64,000 nt of DNA from an uncultured Dokdonia sp. Its GTDB lineage: Bacteria; Bacteroidota; Bacteroidia; Flavobacteriales; Flavobacteriaceae. Numbering within the stretch: the first letter of the stretch is position 1; every line of letters starts with the position of its first letter. Of the stretch, positions 17,587-26,797 are shown piece after piece. The notes beneath the pieces are model-generated. The model had not been told where the DNA came from. It ran no database searches and saw only the letters and a program-made list of their open reading frames with translations. The position numbers were made by a program, and so were the translations under genes. The stretch is from NCBI GenBank assembly GCA_947503305.1, contig CANNDF010000002.1, forward strand, positions 62,001 through 126,000. Direction: 5' to 3'.

Positions 17587-19239
17587 TTATTTTTTGGTAA
17601 ATCTAACATTTTGAATTCTTCCTGAGCTTAGCAATAGATCTGATATTTCTCCTTTGCTGTTTTTTACAATTTCTACTTGATAATTATAATTGTTTGCTAA
17701 GAGTTGATTAGGAGAAATTAGCACAGCATCCATTGTCTTTTTTCCTCTTTTTACAATGTATTTATTTTGTTGATCATACTGGACACTGATAATTACTTCT
17801 GTTTCATCATTTACATAATCTCCGTTTAATGCATTGTAGTTATAATTTGTAAAATCATTTTCTGCTCTTGTTAAAGTGTAAGGCGCATGGGATGTGTGAT
17901 ACGCAGTTATTTGCATCTCACCTTGATTATTTTTAATAAACTCTTGTTTAAAAGTAGGATCGTTCCATTGGTAAAAGGTGTTGTCATTTTCTCGTAATAA
18001 CTTGGTGTCATTTCTTCCAGATCGTAATAAATACATTTCACCATCTTTTTCTACGATTTCAAAAGTGTATCCATTTTCTGTTTGATAAATGCCAATAGCT
18101 TCATCTATGGTCACCTTAGCCCCTTCTGTTGGAGGAGTTAGTACATGAGAAGCACTGTCATCAGAAATATCTAGGAATAGGTTTGCCATTTCTAATGTTT
18201 GTCCTTTAGGGTACACTTTTCCACTATTGGTGAGGGTGACTATTGAAAAATTTGAAAAACGTGCGATAATTGATTTCCATGCGCCTGTTGCGCCTTCGTG
18301 ATATGTATATGGAACTCCTTTGTATTCTTCAAATTCAAGACCATATCCATATTTTTTTTGCGCATCACTAGGTATAATGGATTGACTTTCTATGATTAAT
18401 TCTTTTGAAAATCGCTTTGTCTGTTGGGTCTGCACTATTTTTTCCCATTGTAGCTGGTCTTCTAGTGTAGAAAATATATTTCCATCTCCGTATATATTAC
18501 AGATCCATTTATAACTAGTCCATGTATTAAAATTAAAATAAGGTTTGGCAATAGGTCCTCTTATCGTTTCATAGTCAGACTCAAAAGATGTATTAGGCAT
18601 ACCTAACTCTTTAAACATCTTATTTGTATAAACTATAAAAGATTCTCCAGATACCTTAGAGACTATTTCCGCAAGAAGGATATAATTAGAATTACTATAT
18701 GAATAATCTGTACCTGGGACAAAATTAAGTTCTGTTTGCTTGCTAAGAATTTTAAGGGCATCTTTATTATCAAAGGTTTGTTTCCACCATGTAATTCCTT
18801 GTAATCCCCACAATCTATGAACATCACGTATGCCACTTGTATGATTGAGTAAGTTTTTAATTTTAATTTTCTCTTTTACTCCTGGATAAAACTCTGGAAA
18901 ATATAGCCTAAGATCATCTTCAAGAGTCATCTTTTTATCATTTATCAAATCTAGTATGGCAAGTGCGGTAAATTGTTTTCCATCAGATGCGATATTAAAT
19001 CGAGAATGAGAATCAATAAGAGTGCTGTCTTTTAAATGCGCATAGCCTCCATATTTTGTATACATTATTTTTCCGTTAGATATGATACCAGTAGCAATAC
19101 CTGGTGCATTTTTTGGAACATCTCTAAGTGCAATTTCGTCTAAAAGTGCTCTTTGTTCTGGAGAAATTTCTAATGTCGATTGACCAAATACAATTGTTGT
19201 GAATGTCAAGAATAATAGTGTAAGTACAGATAGTTTCAT
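17587..19239 (-). CDS. Serine hydrolase of the class C beta-lactamase / PBP4* family
   Basis: 550 residues with a signal peptide (MKLSVLTLLFLTFTTIVFGQ). The beta-lactamase fold shows the SxxK nucleophile in ASDGKQFTAL (about 86-95), YSN in YSYSNSNYILL (about 165) and HEG in YTYHEGATGAW near 310 in place of the KTG triad. About 200 further residues form beta-rich C-terminal modules. Such enzymes act as periplasmic esterases, D-amino-acid peptidases or penicillin-binding enzymes; no lactam resistance can be inferred. The upstream AraC regulator is on the same strand, 76 nt away, and may control it. Confidence 0.85.
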   Translation of the reverse strand: MKLSVLTLLFLTFTTIVFGQSTLEISPEQRALLDEIALRDVPKNAPGIATGIISNGKIMYTKYGGYAHLKDSTLIDSHSRFNIASDGKQFTALAILDLINDKKMTLEDDLRLYFPEFYPGVKEKIKIKNLLNHTSGIRDVHRLWGLQGITWWKQTFDNKDALKILSKQTELNFVPGTDYSYSNSNYILLAEIVSKVSGESFIVYTNKMFKELGMPNTSFESDYETIRGPIAKPYFNFNTWTSYKWICNIYGDGNIFSTLEDQLQWEKIVQTQQTKRFSKELIIESQSIIPSDAQKKYGYGLEFEEYKGVPYTYHEGATGAWKSIIARFSNFSIVTLTNSGKVYPKGQTLEMANLFLDISDDSASHVLTPPTEGAKVTIDEAIGIYQTENGYTFEIVEKDGEMYLLRSGRNDTKLLRENDNTFYQWNDPTFKQEFIKNNQGEMQITAYHTSHAPYTLTRAENDFTNYNYNALNGDYVNDETEVIISVQYDQQNKYIVKRGKKTMDAVLISPNQLLANNYNYQVEIVKNSKGEISDLLLSSGRIQNVRFTKK

Positions 19240-19315
19240 TTGATATTTGTATTAATTGAATACGCAAATATCCCTGTATATAGCATGTGAGGCGCTTCAT
19301 ATCATGATTTGACAC

Positions 19316-20491
19316 TTATTTGTGATGTGTTTTTATAAATTCTTTTGGGGTTAAAAGCGTATGTTTTTTAAACGCTCTATTAAATGTAGATTTTGAATTG
19401 AATCCAGAATCTAAAGCGATGCCTAGTAAGGTCTGTAAGTTTGCTTCTCCTAACTCTAGTTTTTGTATTACTTCTTTACTCCTATAAGTATTTATAAAAT
19501 CATTAAAGTTCATCTTGAATCCTTTATTGATGACTTTTGAAATCATTTTTGGAGTGGTACTTAAATCTTGTGCGAGATCAAATAAAGTGAGTGTAGGGTT
19601 TTTAAATACTTTATCAGTAATCATTAATTCTTTAAGTTTGGATTTTAATATCTCATACTGCTCGCTCTCTTGAGTGCTCTCTTCTTCTATTATTTTTTTT
19701 GCCTCATGATCATCAGAAGGTTCAGGTTTAAATACATCTGATGTATGAAATGGAATAATTGCTTTTGCTGTATTAATAAGACCACTTATTGAGATATAAT
19801 AGAACAAGATTGAAAAGGAGAGATAATACCAATATTTTCTTCCAAATTCTCCCCATTCTGGATTTATGATAAAGAATAATAAACGTATGACAAGTAATAA
19901 AAGAAATGCAATTAGAAATCGTTGTATCCATTTGAATAAGATAGAGTCTGCATAACTCACAGTTTGATATGTTGTTTTTTTATAGTGATGATACATTTTT
20001 AAGCTTAACACTAAATAATAAATCATAGAGATAAAACCTGCTATTTGATACCAAAGGTCAAAGTCTTTATCCCTTCCGTTTGCATAAAAGTAGTATTCAT
20101 CAAGAATGCCTTTATCTGCTATTAAAATAATAAACGAATAGAGTAAATAAATAATGGCTGGAATAAAATGAACGCTATCTTTTTTTGTAGACTTAAAAGA
20201 TTTATAGAGGGTGTTTTTAATATAAAAATAAATGACAGGAGGTAGTAAGAATAATTGTTGAAATGGTGTAAAAAATAAAATTTCACGATATAGTTTTTTG
20301 GAATACCACCCTGCATACCCAAACATAAAAGGGGCTATATATAGGGAGCACAAAAAAATAAATGCGGCTAGCCAAATATTTGATCTATTTTCTGCTTGAA
20401 TCCCTTTACGAAGTAATATTATGGAGAATATAATTCCATGTATAAAGAAAATGAGTAGTGTTGCACTCTTGAAGCTAAAATCAAAAAACAT
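19316..20491 (-). CDS. Membrane-anchored AraC-family transcriptional regulator
   Basis: 391 residues. About 245 N-terminal residues make six or seven hydrophobic helices (LLIFFIHGIIFSIILL, IWLAAFIFLCSLYIAPFMFG, FLIAFLLLLVIRLLFFI). A short acidic linker (PSDDHEAKKIIEEESTQES) leads to an AraC double helix-turn-helix at about 285-390, including TPKMISKVINKGFKMNFNDF and GFNSKSTFNRAFKKHTLLTP. This is the flavobacterial '7TM plus AraC' design, assumed to sense a membrane or extracellular cue and regulate neighbours. A paralogue with the same architecture lies at 35245-36360. Confidence 0.88.
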   Translation of the reverse strand: MFFDFSFKSATLLIFFIHGIIFSIILLRKGIQAENRSNIWLAAFIFLCSLYIAPFMFGYAGWYSKKLYREILFFTPFQQLFLLPPVIYFYIKNTLYKSFKSTKKDSVHFIPAIIYLLYSFIILIADKGILDEYYFYANGRDKDFDLWYQIAGFISMIYYLVLSLKMYHHYKKTTYQTVSYADSILFKWIQRFLIAFLLLLVIRLLFFIINPEWGEFGRKYWYYLSFSILFYYISISGLINTAKAIIPFHTSDVFKPEPSDDHEAKKIIEEESTQESEQYEILKSKLKELMITDKVFKNPTLTLFDLAQDLSTTPKMISKVINKGFKMNFNDFINTYRSKEVIQKLELGEANLQTLLGIALDSGFNSKSTFNRAFKKHTLLTPKEFIKTHHK

Positions 20492-20528
20492 GTACAGATG
20501 GTATATGGATAAATTTATTTTATAAAAA

Positions 20529-20547
20529 TTCCTAACGAAGTTAGGAA
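20529..20547. promoter_or_regulatory. Inverted repeat upstream of the membrane AraC gene
   Basis: Perfect 8-bp arms TTCCTAAC/GTTAGGAA around GAA, 38 nt upstream of the regulator ATG. There is no T-run on either side, so an operator is likelier than a terminator. Confidence 0.4.
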
Positions 20548-20626
20548 AATATGAGCTTTTTATTATTTGATTATTTGAGTAAAGGAGAAACCTCGCAATT
20601 TGAGAACGTTAGTTAATAGCATATAA

Positions 20627-20653
20627 AAAAACCGCCTTAGTATGGCGGTTTTT
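20627..20653 (-). terminator. Terminator after the polyferredoxin gene
   Basis: Stem AAAACCGCC/GGCGGTTTT with loop TTAGTAT. A/T runs lie on both sides, so it can serve the minus-strand gene ending at 20677. A degenerate palindrome-like CACTTTCGTGAAA (minus strand) follows at 20656-20668. Confidence 0.75.
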
Positions 20654-20676
20654 ATTTTCACGAAAGTGAAGGTATA

Positions 20677-22311
20677 TTATTTATTATTTACATAATTCAT
20701 TAAGTCTACATCGTTTCCTAACAATACATCTTTAGGATTAATACGTCCTTTTAATGAATCGTTTTCAAGTTTGAGTACACCGCGAGGACATACGGCAGAA
20801 CATACACCGCAACCTACACAACTAGAGCGTACAATATTTTCTCCTTTCTGGGCATATGCTCGTACATCGATACCTTGTTCACAATAGGTAGAACAGTTAC
20901 CACAAGAGATACATTGTCCTCCGTTTGTAGTAATTCTAAATTTAGAAAATAGACGTTGCTGGATTCCTAAGATCCCTGCCATTGGGCACCCCATACGGCA
21001 CCATACACGATTTCCAAGAATAGGATAAAATCCTGTTCCGATAACTCCAGAGAAGATAGAACCTATACCAAACCCATAGAAAGTTCGCATCGCACCATCT
21101 AGTGCGTATTCATTTGTATTTAATCCAAAAGAAAAATAAGAAGCATTGATTTTGATTTGGCTAAAATCCATAAATGACATAGCTACTAAAAAGCCTATAG
21201 TAATTACAAAAGCACCTATAGCTCCTTTAAAAGCAGAAGTATTGAGTTGGTCCTTTTTGTAATATAATACAATAGCAAACACGAGTGTAAGAAATGCGCC
21301 TACACTAATGAGGAATGTGTTTTTGGTAAACCAATATTTTGTACTGTCATATCCTAAATACGTAGAGATTACTGCCGTAGTCATTACTACCGAAAACACA
21401 AGGACAGTATTAATCATCCAGCGTTCAAGTTTCCATGCTTTCATTCCTTTATCAGAAAGATGGCGATAAGGATCTCCTGCAGTTTCTGCAAGACCTCCAC
21501 AACCACATACCCATGAGCAATACCAACGTTTTCCGTATTTATAGGTGAGAATAGGTGATATTACGAAAATAGTCAGTATTCCAAAAATTAAGAAAGCAAG
21601 GCCTACTGTTTGTGCATTAATAAATTGATCTACTCGCCATTGATCAAATGCATAGTAATTAAGTGGCCACATTAACTTAAGATCGTTATAGGGTAAAGAA
21701 AAATTGTCGGTATTAAGTCTTGCCATTAATTCTGGAATCACAAAAGCAAATGCGGTCTGAAAAAACATTACACTAACAGTACGTAATTGTTCGTAACGGT
21801 TATGTCTGTATTTCCACATGAATTTTATTCCAAAAGCAAGTATTGCAATGGTGTAGAGTGTTCCATATACAAACCATTGGCTTGCAGGGTTGCCACTTAA
21901 AAAACGACTTAAAGGGTCAAATAATCCTACGAGACCTGTATTTGCTCCGTCTACTCCTTGACCTAACCCCAAAACTCCAGCATAGAAATAAAGGATTATA
22001 TAAAAGCCAGTAAGTGCTATTCCAGCCATCCATCCCAATACTCCTCTAGATGACATCGATTTAAACCAGACACCATCATTTTTGATTCCAGGTAGCTTGT
22101 TTGCATAGGCGCCTTTTGCAAAGACAATAATTCCTGCTGTAATTGCAGAAAGAGCAATGGCAAGCCATACAGCCTGATTTCCTAAATTCACATTAAAAGT
22201 GGCCAATAATAAAATGAATAATCCCGCCATCCCAACGAGAACACCTATTTTTTGTGTTGTATTTATACTTGCGGGAGCTCCGCCTGTAAGTGACATATTA
22301 CGTTCTATCAT
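20677..22311 (-). CDS. Membrane polyferredoxin (NapH/NosR/CcoG-like 4Fe-4S protein)
   Basis: 544 residues. Multiple membrane helices (IGVLVGMAGLFILLLATFNV, VWLAIALSAITAGIIVF and others to about residue 420). Cys motifs of the NapH/NosR type are YCSWVCGCGG near 268 and WCRMGCPMAG near 445. Two classical 2[4Fe-4S] ferredoxin motifs follow: CISCGNCSTYCEQG (about 468-481) and CVGCGVCSAVCPRG (about 500-513). It probably passes electrons from the quinone pool or cytoplasm across the membrane to a partner. The FAD oxidoreductase just upstream on the same strand is the obvious candidate partner. A start at 22296 (MSLTGG) is equally possible. Confidence 0.85.
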   Translation of the reverse strand: MIERNMSLTGGAPASINTTQKIGVLVGMAGLFILLLATFNVNLGNQAVWLAIALSAITAGIIVFAKGAYANKLPGIKNDGVWFKSMSSRGVLGWMAGIALTGFYIILYFYAGVLGLGQGVDGANTGLVGLFDPLSRFLSGNPASQWFVYGTLYTIAILAFGIKFMWKYRHNRYEQLRTVSVMFFQTAFAFVIPELMARLNTDNFSLPYNDLKLMWPLNYYAFDQWRVDQFINAQTVGLAFLIFGILTIFVISPILTYKYGKRWYCSWVCGCGGLAETAGDPYRHLSDKGMKAWKLERWMINTVLVFSVVMTTAVISTYLGYDSTKYWFTKNTFLISVGAFLTLVFAIVLYYKKDQLNTSAFKGAIGAFVITIGFLVAMSFMDFSQIKINASYFSFGLNTNEYALDGAMRTFYGFGIGSIFSGVIGTGFYPILGNRVWCRMGCPMAGILGIQQRLFSKFRITTNGGQCISCGNCSTYCEQGIDVRAYAQKGENIVRSSCVGCGVCSAVCPRGVLKLENDSLKGRINPKDVLLGNDVDLMNYVNNK

Positions 22312-22374
22312 TTTTAGTGCCCGCTTACACGGGTGGTTTTAGTTATACTTTTATTAGGACTAAATAATTATTTT

Positions 22375-23688
22375 TTACGCTTTCGCAAAAGTGTTTTCAC
22401 TCTTATAAGCGCTTAGAATCTCTTTTTCAAAATGTTTGTAAAATTCAGGGTCAAAATTTGCTGTTGCTAAGTTTTCCATCACATAATCAGAACTACGTTC
22501 TTCTGTAAGCCATCTGTCAAAAACTTCATGACGCATCCGAATTCCAAAAGTGTTGATTCCTAAAAATTTACCTGTACCTACTTCTGTAGCAACAGTAATA
22601 CATTTTGTATCATCCTCATGTTTCCAATGGAAAAGCTGTTGATGCTCCATATTACTACGCTCGCTAAAAACCCATCCATAGGTTTGATATTCTATATCTA
22701 AGAACTTTGCGCTATTAAACCAATGTCCAGGTTTGTATTCTATACGATTACCGCATAGTGTTTGTGCTACTGTTTCTCCCATCATACGTCCTGTATACCA
22801 TACGGCTTCAATAGGACGTCTCATGCCTATACCTTCATGTTGCTCTGCACAATCACCTACGGCATATATATCAGGAATATTGGTTTCTAGGTAACGATTT
22901 ACTTTTATACCTCGTCCTAATTCTATACCGCTATCTTTTAAGAAATCTATATTTGGCGATACTCCAGCAGTTAATCCTACAAAATCACAGGCAAGTTCTT
23001 CTCCAGTTTCTGGAATAACAACTGCGCGAGCACGACCATTTTCATCGGCAATAATTTCTTTAAGGTTTGTACTTAATCGTAAATCTATATGGTGATTTAA
23101 TATATGACGATTAATCATTGCACTTTCTCCTGCAGGTAATACGCCATTCCAAAAGCTTTCTTCACGTACCAAAAAGGTAACAGGAATATTACGAGAATTA
23201 AGCATCTCTGCAAGTTCTATACCTATAAGACCTCCACCCACTATAACAGCTCGTTTACAGACTTCATTATTTGGCGCATACTCTTCTAATGCATCCAAAT
23301 CTTGTTTTGAGTACATGCCCCGAACTCCTTTTAAGTCTTGCCCAGGCCAACCAAATTTATTAGGTTTTGAACCTACAGCAAGTACAAGTTTGTCATATGC
23401 CATTGTACTACCATCGGCAAATTGTAGGTTCTTATTTGCATGATCTACGTTTTCTACAAAAGCATTTTTAAGATCGATACGGTTTTTCTTCCAAAAATAG
23501 TCTTCGTACGGTTTGGTATGCTCAAACTTCATATGTCCCATATAGATATACATAAGTGCTGTACGGGAAAAGAAATGATCGGTTTCGGCAGAGATAATGG
23601 TAATTCTTTTGTTAGATAGTTTTCGGATGTGGCGGGCAGTAGTAACGCCAGAAATTCCGTTACCTATGATAACGATGTGTTCTTCCAT
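22375..23688 (-). CDS. FAD-dependent NAD(P)H oxidoreductase (ferredoxin/rubredoxin reductase-like)
   Basis: 437 residues from MEEHIVIIGNGISGVTTARH. First Rossmann site IIGNGISG near residue 6, second NAD(P)-binding site VVGGGLIGIELAEML near 150, and the FAD-binding C-terminal motif PDIYAVGDCAE near 285. No Fe-S or CxxC redox motif, so it resembles the reductase of rubredoxin/ferredoxin systems. It likely feeds or drains the polyferredoxin encoded 63 nt downstream. A longer frame from 23754 exists, but the shorter ATG gives a standard N-terminal beta strand. The last codons (AFAKA) contain a diverged palindrome copy (22379-22392). Confidence 0.85.
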   Translation of the reverse strand: MEEHIVIIGNGISGVTTARHIRKLSNKRITIISAETDHFFSRTALMYIYMGHMKFEHTKPYEDYFWKKNRIDLKNAFVENVDHANKNLQFADGSTMAYDKLVLAVGSKPNKFGWPGQDLKGVRGMYSKQDLDALEEYAPNNEVCKRAVIVGGGLIGIELAEMLNSRNIPVTFLVREESFWNGVLPAGESAMINRHILNHHIDLRLSTNLKEIIADENGRARAVVIPETGEELACDFVGLTAGVSPNIDFLKDSGIELGRGIKVNRYLETNIPDIYAVGDCAEQHEGIGMRRPIEAVWYTGRMMGETVAQTLCGNRIEYKPGHWFNSAKFLDIEYQTYGWVFSERSNMEHQQLFHWKHEDDTKCITVATEVGTGKFLGINTFGIRMRHEVFDRWLTEERSSDYVMENLATANFDPEFYKHFEKEILSAYKSENTFAKA

Positions 23689-23886
23689 AGAGGGTTGTTG
23701 TTTTAAGTTTTCGCAAAGACAGGATATACCTGTTTTTTGAAATACATTATACATAATGTCGTCTTAAAGATAGTGAACTTAATAGTTTGTTTGTATTTAG
23801 AATGATTTTAAATATGAGCTTATGTGTAAGGTTTTCAAGCTTTTTGCGACACGAGTTTTTTTTAATATTGAGGAAAATTTGACAAA

Positions 23887-23894
23887 TATTTTTG
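23887..23894 (+). promoter_or_regulatory. -7 box of the DUF547 gene
   Basis: TATTTTTG, an exact TAnnTTTG, with TTG at 23868-23870 (16-nt spacer) as a possible -33 element. The ATG is at 23940. Confidence 0.5.
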
Positions 23895-23939
23895 TAAGTG
23901 CTTTTAAAATGACACGACCTAAGCCAACAGAAAAATAAA

Positions 23940-24656
23940 ATGACAATGAAAAAAATAACCACTCTTATAGCCCTCTTATTTATAAGTATAAGCTTTGCAC
24001 AAAGTCCCGATACTTTTATTAATAAAGCAGATACTTTTTTTAAGACATATATCAAAAATGGACGTGTAGATTATCAAACTATAAAAAATGATCCTACAAC
24101 ATTAAATGAACTTGTAGCACTTGCAAAAGATGTGCGTGTTTCAAAAGGGGATGTAAAAAATTACCAAGCTTTTTGGATCAATGCTTACAATATTTCTGTG
24201 ATTAAAGGGATCGTATCTAACTATCCTACAAAATCGCCTTTAGATATTAAAGGGTTTTTTGACAAGACAACGTATGATTTAGGGGGTAAGAAAACGACCT
24301 TAAATGACCTTGAAAATAAATTACTCAGAGCTGTATTTCCTCAAGAAGCGCGCTTCCATTTTGTACTTGTATGTGCAGGTTTAGGGTGTCCTCCCATCAT
24401 TAATGAGGCATATACGCCTACAAAGTTAGAGACTCAACTACAACGTCAAACTACACTAGCGCTTAACAATCCTAATTTTATAAAAGTAAAAGGAAAGAAA
24501 GTACAAATCTCACAAATTTTTGAGTGGTATAAAGGAGACTTTACTCAAAATGGAGATGAGATAAGCTATATAAATAAGTTTAGAAAAGAAGCTATTCCAT
24601 CTGGAGCCAAAGTTTCTTACTATCCTTATGACTGGACCTTAAATAAAACAAAATAA
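23940..24656 (+). CDS. DUF547 domain secreted protein
   Basis: 238 residues. Signal peptide (KKITTLIALLFISISFAQ), then the DUF547 core: GRVDYQTIKND, YQAFWINAYNISVIKGIV, LNDLENKLLRAVFPQEARFHFVLVCAGLGCPP and a C-terminal IFEWYKGDF plus YYPYDWTLN. The conserved Cys pair in VCAGLGCPP may be catalytic or structural. DUF547 has no assigned reaction. A second copy in this window (37080-37973) is a lipoprotein version with the same C-terminal YDWTLNN. Confidence 0.85.
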   Translation: MTMKKITTLIALLFISISFAQSPDTFINKADTFFKTYIKNGRVDYQTIKNDPTTLNELVALAKDVRVSKGDVKNYQAFWINAYNISVIKGIVSNYPTKSPLDIKGFFDKTTYDLGGKKTTLNDLENKLLRAVFPQEARFHFVLVCAGLGCPPIINEAYTPTKLETQLQRQTTLALNNPNFIKVKGKKVQISQIFEWYKGDFTQNGDEISYINKFRKEAIPSGAKVSYYPYDWTLNKTK

Positions 24657-24676
24657 AACCAAAAACAACCAGAAGT

Positions 24677-24723
24677 CTTCCAACCTGAATTTATAGATTT
24701 TTAATAAAATCAGGTTCTGGAAG
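24677..24723. repeat. Imperfect inverted repeat in the leader of the OMP gene
   Basis: Left arm CTTCCAACCTGA (24677-24688) and right arm TCAGGTTCTGGAAG (24710-24723) pair with a 2-nt bulge around an AT-rich loop. It ends 20 nt before the ATG at 24744. No T-run follows. Confidence 0.5.
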
Positions 24724-24743
24724 CACAAATCAAATCAAAAAAA

Positions 24744-25631
24744 ATGAAAAAGATTTTTACACTAGTATTTGCAGTACTATTTACAATAAGTGCTTTTGCA
24801 CAAGATGATACAGATGAAGATCAGGGATCGGTAATACAAAATTTGACCCCTTCAAAGTTAATAGGAAAAGGACAGGTTGATATCAAATGGTTTAATAACT
24901 TATTTACACAAACCAGAGCAGCCGACAGTAATGGAGATGTCTCTACCATAGATAGAGAAAATTTCTTTACATCTACATTAGAAGCGTTTTATGGAGTCTC
25001 AGAAAACAGACGTGTAAGTGTAGGTGCTATACTAGAATTTAGATCAAATACTGTTGGAGGCAGAGGTGCTTTAGATGTTTTTAGTTTTGATGGCGAAAGA
25101 GGTTCTGCGCGAAGCGGTCTGACTAATATTGCTCCTAGTGTAAAGTTTGTTCCTTTTAAGAGTCTTAGTAACTTCTCAGTTCAAAGTTCTTTATTTATAT
25201 CATTGATAGGGGATGAATCTGATGCCGATGGAGTTTTCTTAGATCAGGATGGATTTACCTTGCAAAATAGATTCTTTTATGATCTTCCTTTAGGAAGTAC
25301 AAAAGAATGGCAATTGTTCTTTGATCTAAATACAGAGTTCAATTTTGGAGATGAGGAAGATAGTTTTGCAAATAATAGTTTGCGTCTTATTCCAGGAGTT
25401 TTCTTAAGTTACTTCCCATCTTCCAAGTTTACAGTTCAAGGATTTGTACAACATTTTCAACTTATAGATTTAGGAAATGAGTTTGAACAAGATTTAACAG
25501 CTCTAGGAGCTGGTGCAAAATATCAACTTACAAAGACATTAAACTTAGAAGTATTATTTAGTGGTTTTGTACGTGGAAACGATACAGGATTAGGAGAGTC
25601 TTACAACTTAGGACTTAGATACGTTCTTTAA
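24744..25631 (+). CDS. Putative outer membrane beta-barrel protein
   Basis: 295 residues. Signal peptide MKKIFTLVFAVLFTISAFAQ, a short acidic segment (DDTDEDQGS), then alternating hydrophobic strands through to the end (RVSVGAILEFRSN, FSVQSSLFISLIGD, WQLFFDLNTEFNFG, LNLEVLFSGFVRG, SYNLGLRYVL). This is a small porin-like barrel with no plug. Family not recognised. It follows the DUF547 gene on the same strand after an 87-nt hairpin-bearing leader. Confidence 0.65.
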   Translation: MKKIFTLVFAVLFTISAFAQDDTDEDQGSVIQNLTPSKLIGKGQVDIKWFNNLFTQTRAADSNGDVSTIDRENFFTSTLEAFYGVSENRRVSVGAILEFRSNTVGGRGALDVFSFDGERGSARSGLTNIAPSVKFVPFKSLSNFSVQSSLFISLIGDESDADGVFLDQDGFTLQNRFFYDLPLGSTKEWQLFFDLNTEFNFGDEEDSFANNSLRLIPGVFLSYFPSSKFTVQGFVQHFQLIDLGNEFEQDLTALGAGAKYQLTKTLNLEVLFSGFVRGNDTGLGESYNLGLRYVL

Positions 25632-25644
25632 AATATTATATATC

Positions 25645-25679
25645 GCCTAGCTGGATATATGAATTTATTCCCGCTAGGC
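25645..25679 (+). terminator. First of two hairpins after the OMP gene
   Basis: Perfect 7-bp arms GCCTAGC/GCTAGGC around a 21-nt AT-rich loop. It has no T-run and precedes the true terminator by 15 nt. Confidence 0.4.
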
Positions 25680-25693
25680 TATAGTATCCAAGT

Positions 25694-25743
25694 GCCTCGC
25701 AAAGTTTTGAAACCGGTTATAGAAGCTTTGCGGGCCTTTTTTT
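25694..25743 (+). terminator. Terminator after the OMP gene
   Basis: GCCTCGCAAAG pairs with CTTTGCGGGC (one bulge/wobble) around a 21-nt loop, followed by seven T. Confidence 0.75.
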
Positions 25744-25792
25744 AACGTTTTACTAACTAAATAATGCAGTAAATTAGTTTTCAAAAAAATAT

Positions 25793-26797
25793 ATGAATAC
25801 TGATATACGCATTTTCTTAGTAGTATTATTTATTGGGATGCAAAGTTGTACATCTCAAACGGAAAAAATTAATGGAATCAGTTTTGTGGCTTCTAGAGAT
25901 AAAGCGACACAAGAGCATATAGTTCCTGTACAAAATATAGGGGCAAATTATGCAGCAGTAATGCCTTTTGGTTTTATACGTAGTCTGGATAACCCCGATA
26001 TAGTTTATAATACAGATAGACAGTGGTATGGTGAACGTAGGGATGGGGCAAAAGAGTATATCAAGTTATTACAGCGTAATAATATCAAGGTATTATTAAA
26101 ACCACAAATATGGATATGGAGAGGAGAGTATACGGGGTATCTCAAAATGGAAACCGAAGATAAATGGAAACAGCTTGAAGAGTCTTATCGCACATTTATT
26201 ATAGATTATGCAAAACTGGCTCAAGAAACAGAAGTCTCTATGTTTTCTATAGGTACTGAACTTGAGCAATTTGTAATTAATAGGCCTGACTATTGGGGAG
26301 CATTAATAAAAGAGATAAAGACCATATATAAAGGCAAACTTACGTATGCATCAAATTGGGATGAATACAAAAGAGTTCCTTTTTGGGATGCTATGGATTA
26401 TGTAGGGATAGATGGTTATTTTCCGTTATCAGAATTACAAACTCCTACAGTTGAGAGCGCGAGACAAGGATGGCAATGGTGGAAAGGAGAACTATCTACT
26501 TTTGCAAAAACAAATGATAAGCAAATCCTCTTTACAGAATGGGGATATCGTAGTGTAGATTTTGCAGCTAAAGAACCATGGGTGTCAGATAGGTCTCAAA
26601 CGGGAGTAAATCTAGAAGCACAAGCAAACGCGACTAAAGCAACTCTAGAAGAATTATGGAAAGAAGAGTGGTTTGCAGGAGGTTTTATCTGGAAATGGTT
26701 TATTCATCATGATAGATCAGGAGGAAGTGATAATAATCGCTTTACTCCACAAAATAAACCTGCAGAAATAGTAATAAAAGAATTTTATGCGCAGTAA
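25793..26797 (+). CDS. GH113-like glycoside hydrolase lipoprotein
   Basis: 334 residues. Lipoprotein signal MNTDIRIFLVVLFIGMQSC. TIM-barrel glycosidase with the likely acid/base Glu in MFSIGTELEQF (about 162) and the nucleophile Glu in ILFTEWGYRS (about 250). LLKPQIWIWRGEYTG and DYVGIDGYFPLSE are further conserved loops. GH113 enzymes are beta-mannanases; the substrate here is unproven. The stop overlaps the next start by 11 nt, so the two lipoproteins are translationally coupled. Confidence 0.8.
   Translation: MNTDIRIFLVVLFIGMQSCTSQTEKINGISFVASRDKATQEHIVPVQNIGANYAAVMPFGFIRSLDNPDIVYNTDRQWYGERRDGAKEYIKLLQRNNIKVLLKPQIWIWRGEYTGYLKMETEDKWKQLEESYRTFIIDYAKLAQETEVSMFSIGTELEQFVINRPDYWGALIKEIKTIYKGKLTYASNWDEYKRVPFWDAMDYVGIDGYFPLSELQTPTVESARQGWQWWKGELSTFAKTNDKQILFTEWGYRSVDFAAKEPWVSDRSQTGVNLEAQANATKATLEELWKEEWFAGGFIWKWFIHHDRSGGSDNNRFTPQNKPAEIVIKEFYAQ

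Noticed and set aside
17587-19239. Antibiotic-resistance beta-lactamase
   Set aside because: The SxxK/YxN/HxG triad fits the broad serine-hydrolase family; an extra 200-residue C-terminal part and lack of ampC-type context argue against a dedicated lactamase.
24677-24723. Terminator of the DUF547 gene
   Set aside because: The inverted repeat is followed by CACAAATC rather than a T-run, so it is reported as a leader structure instead.
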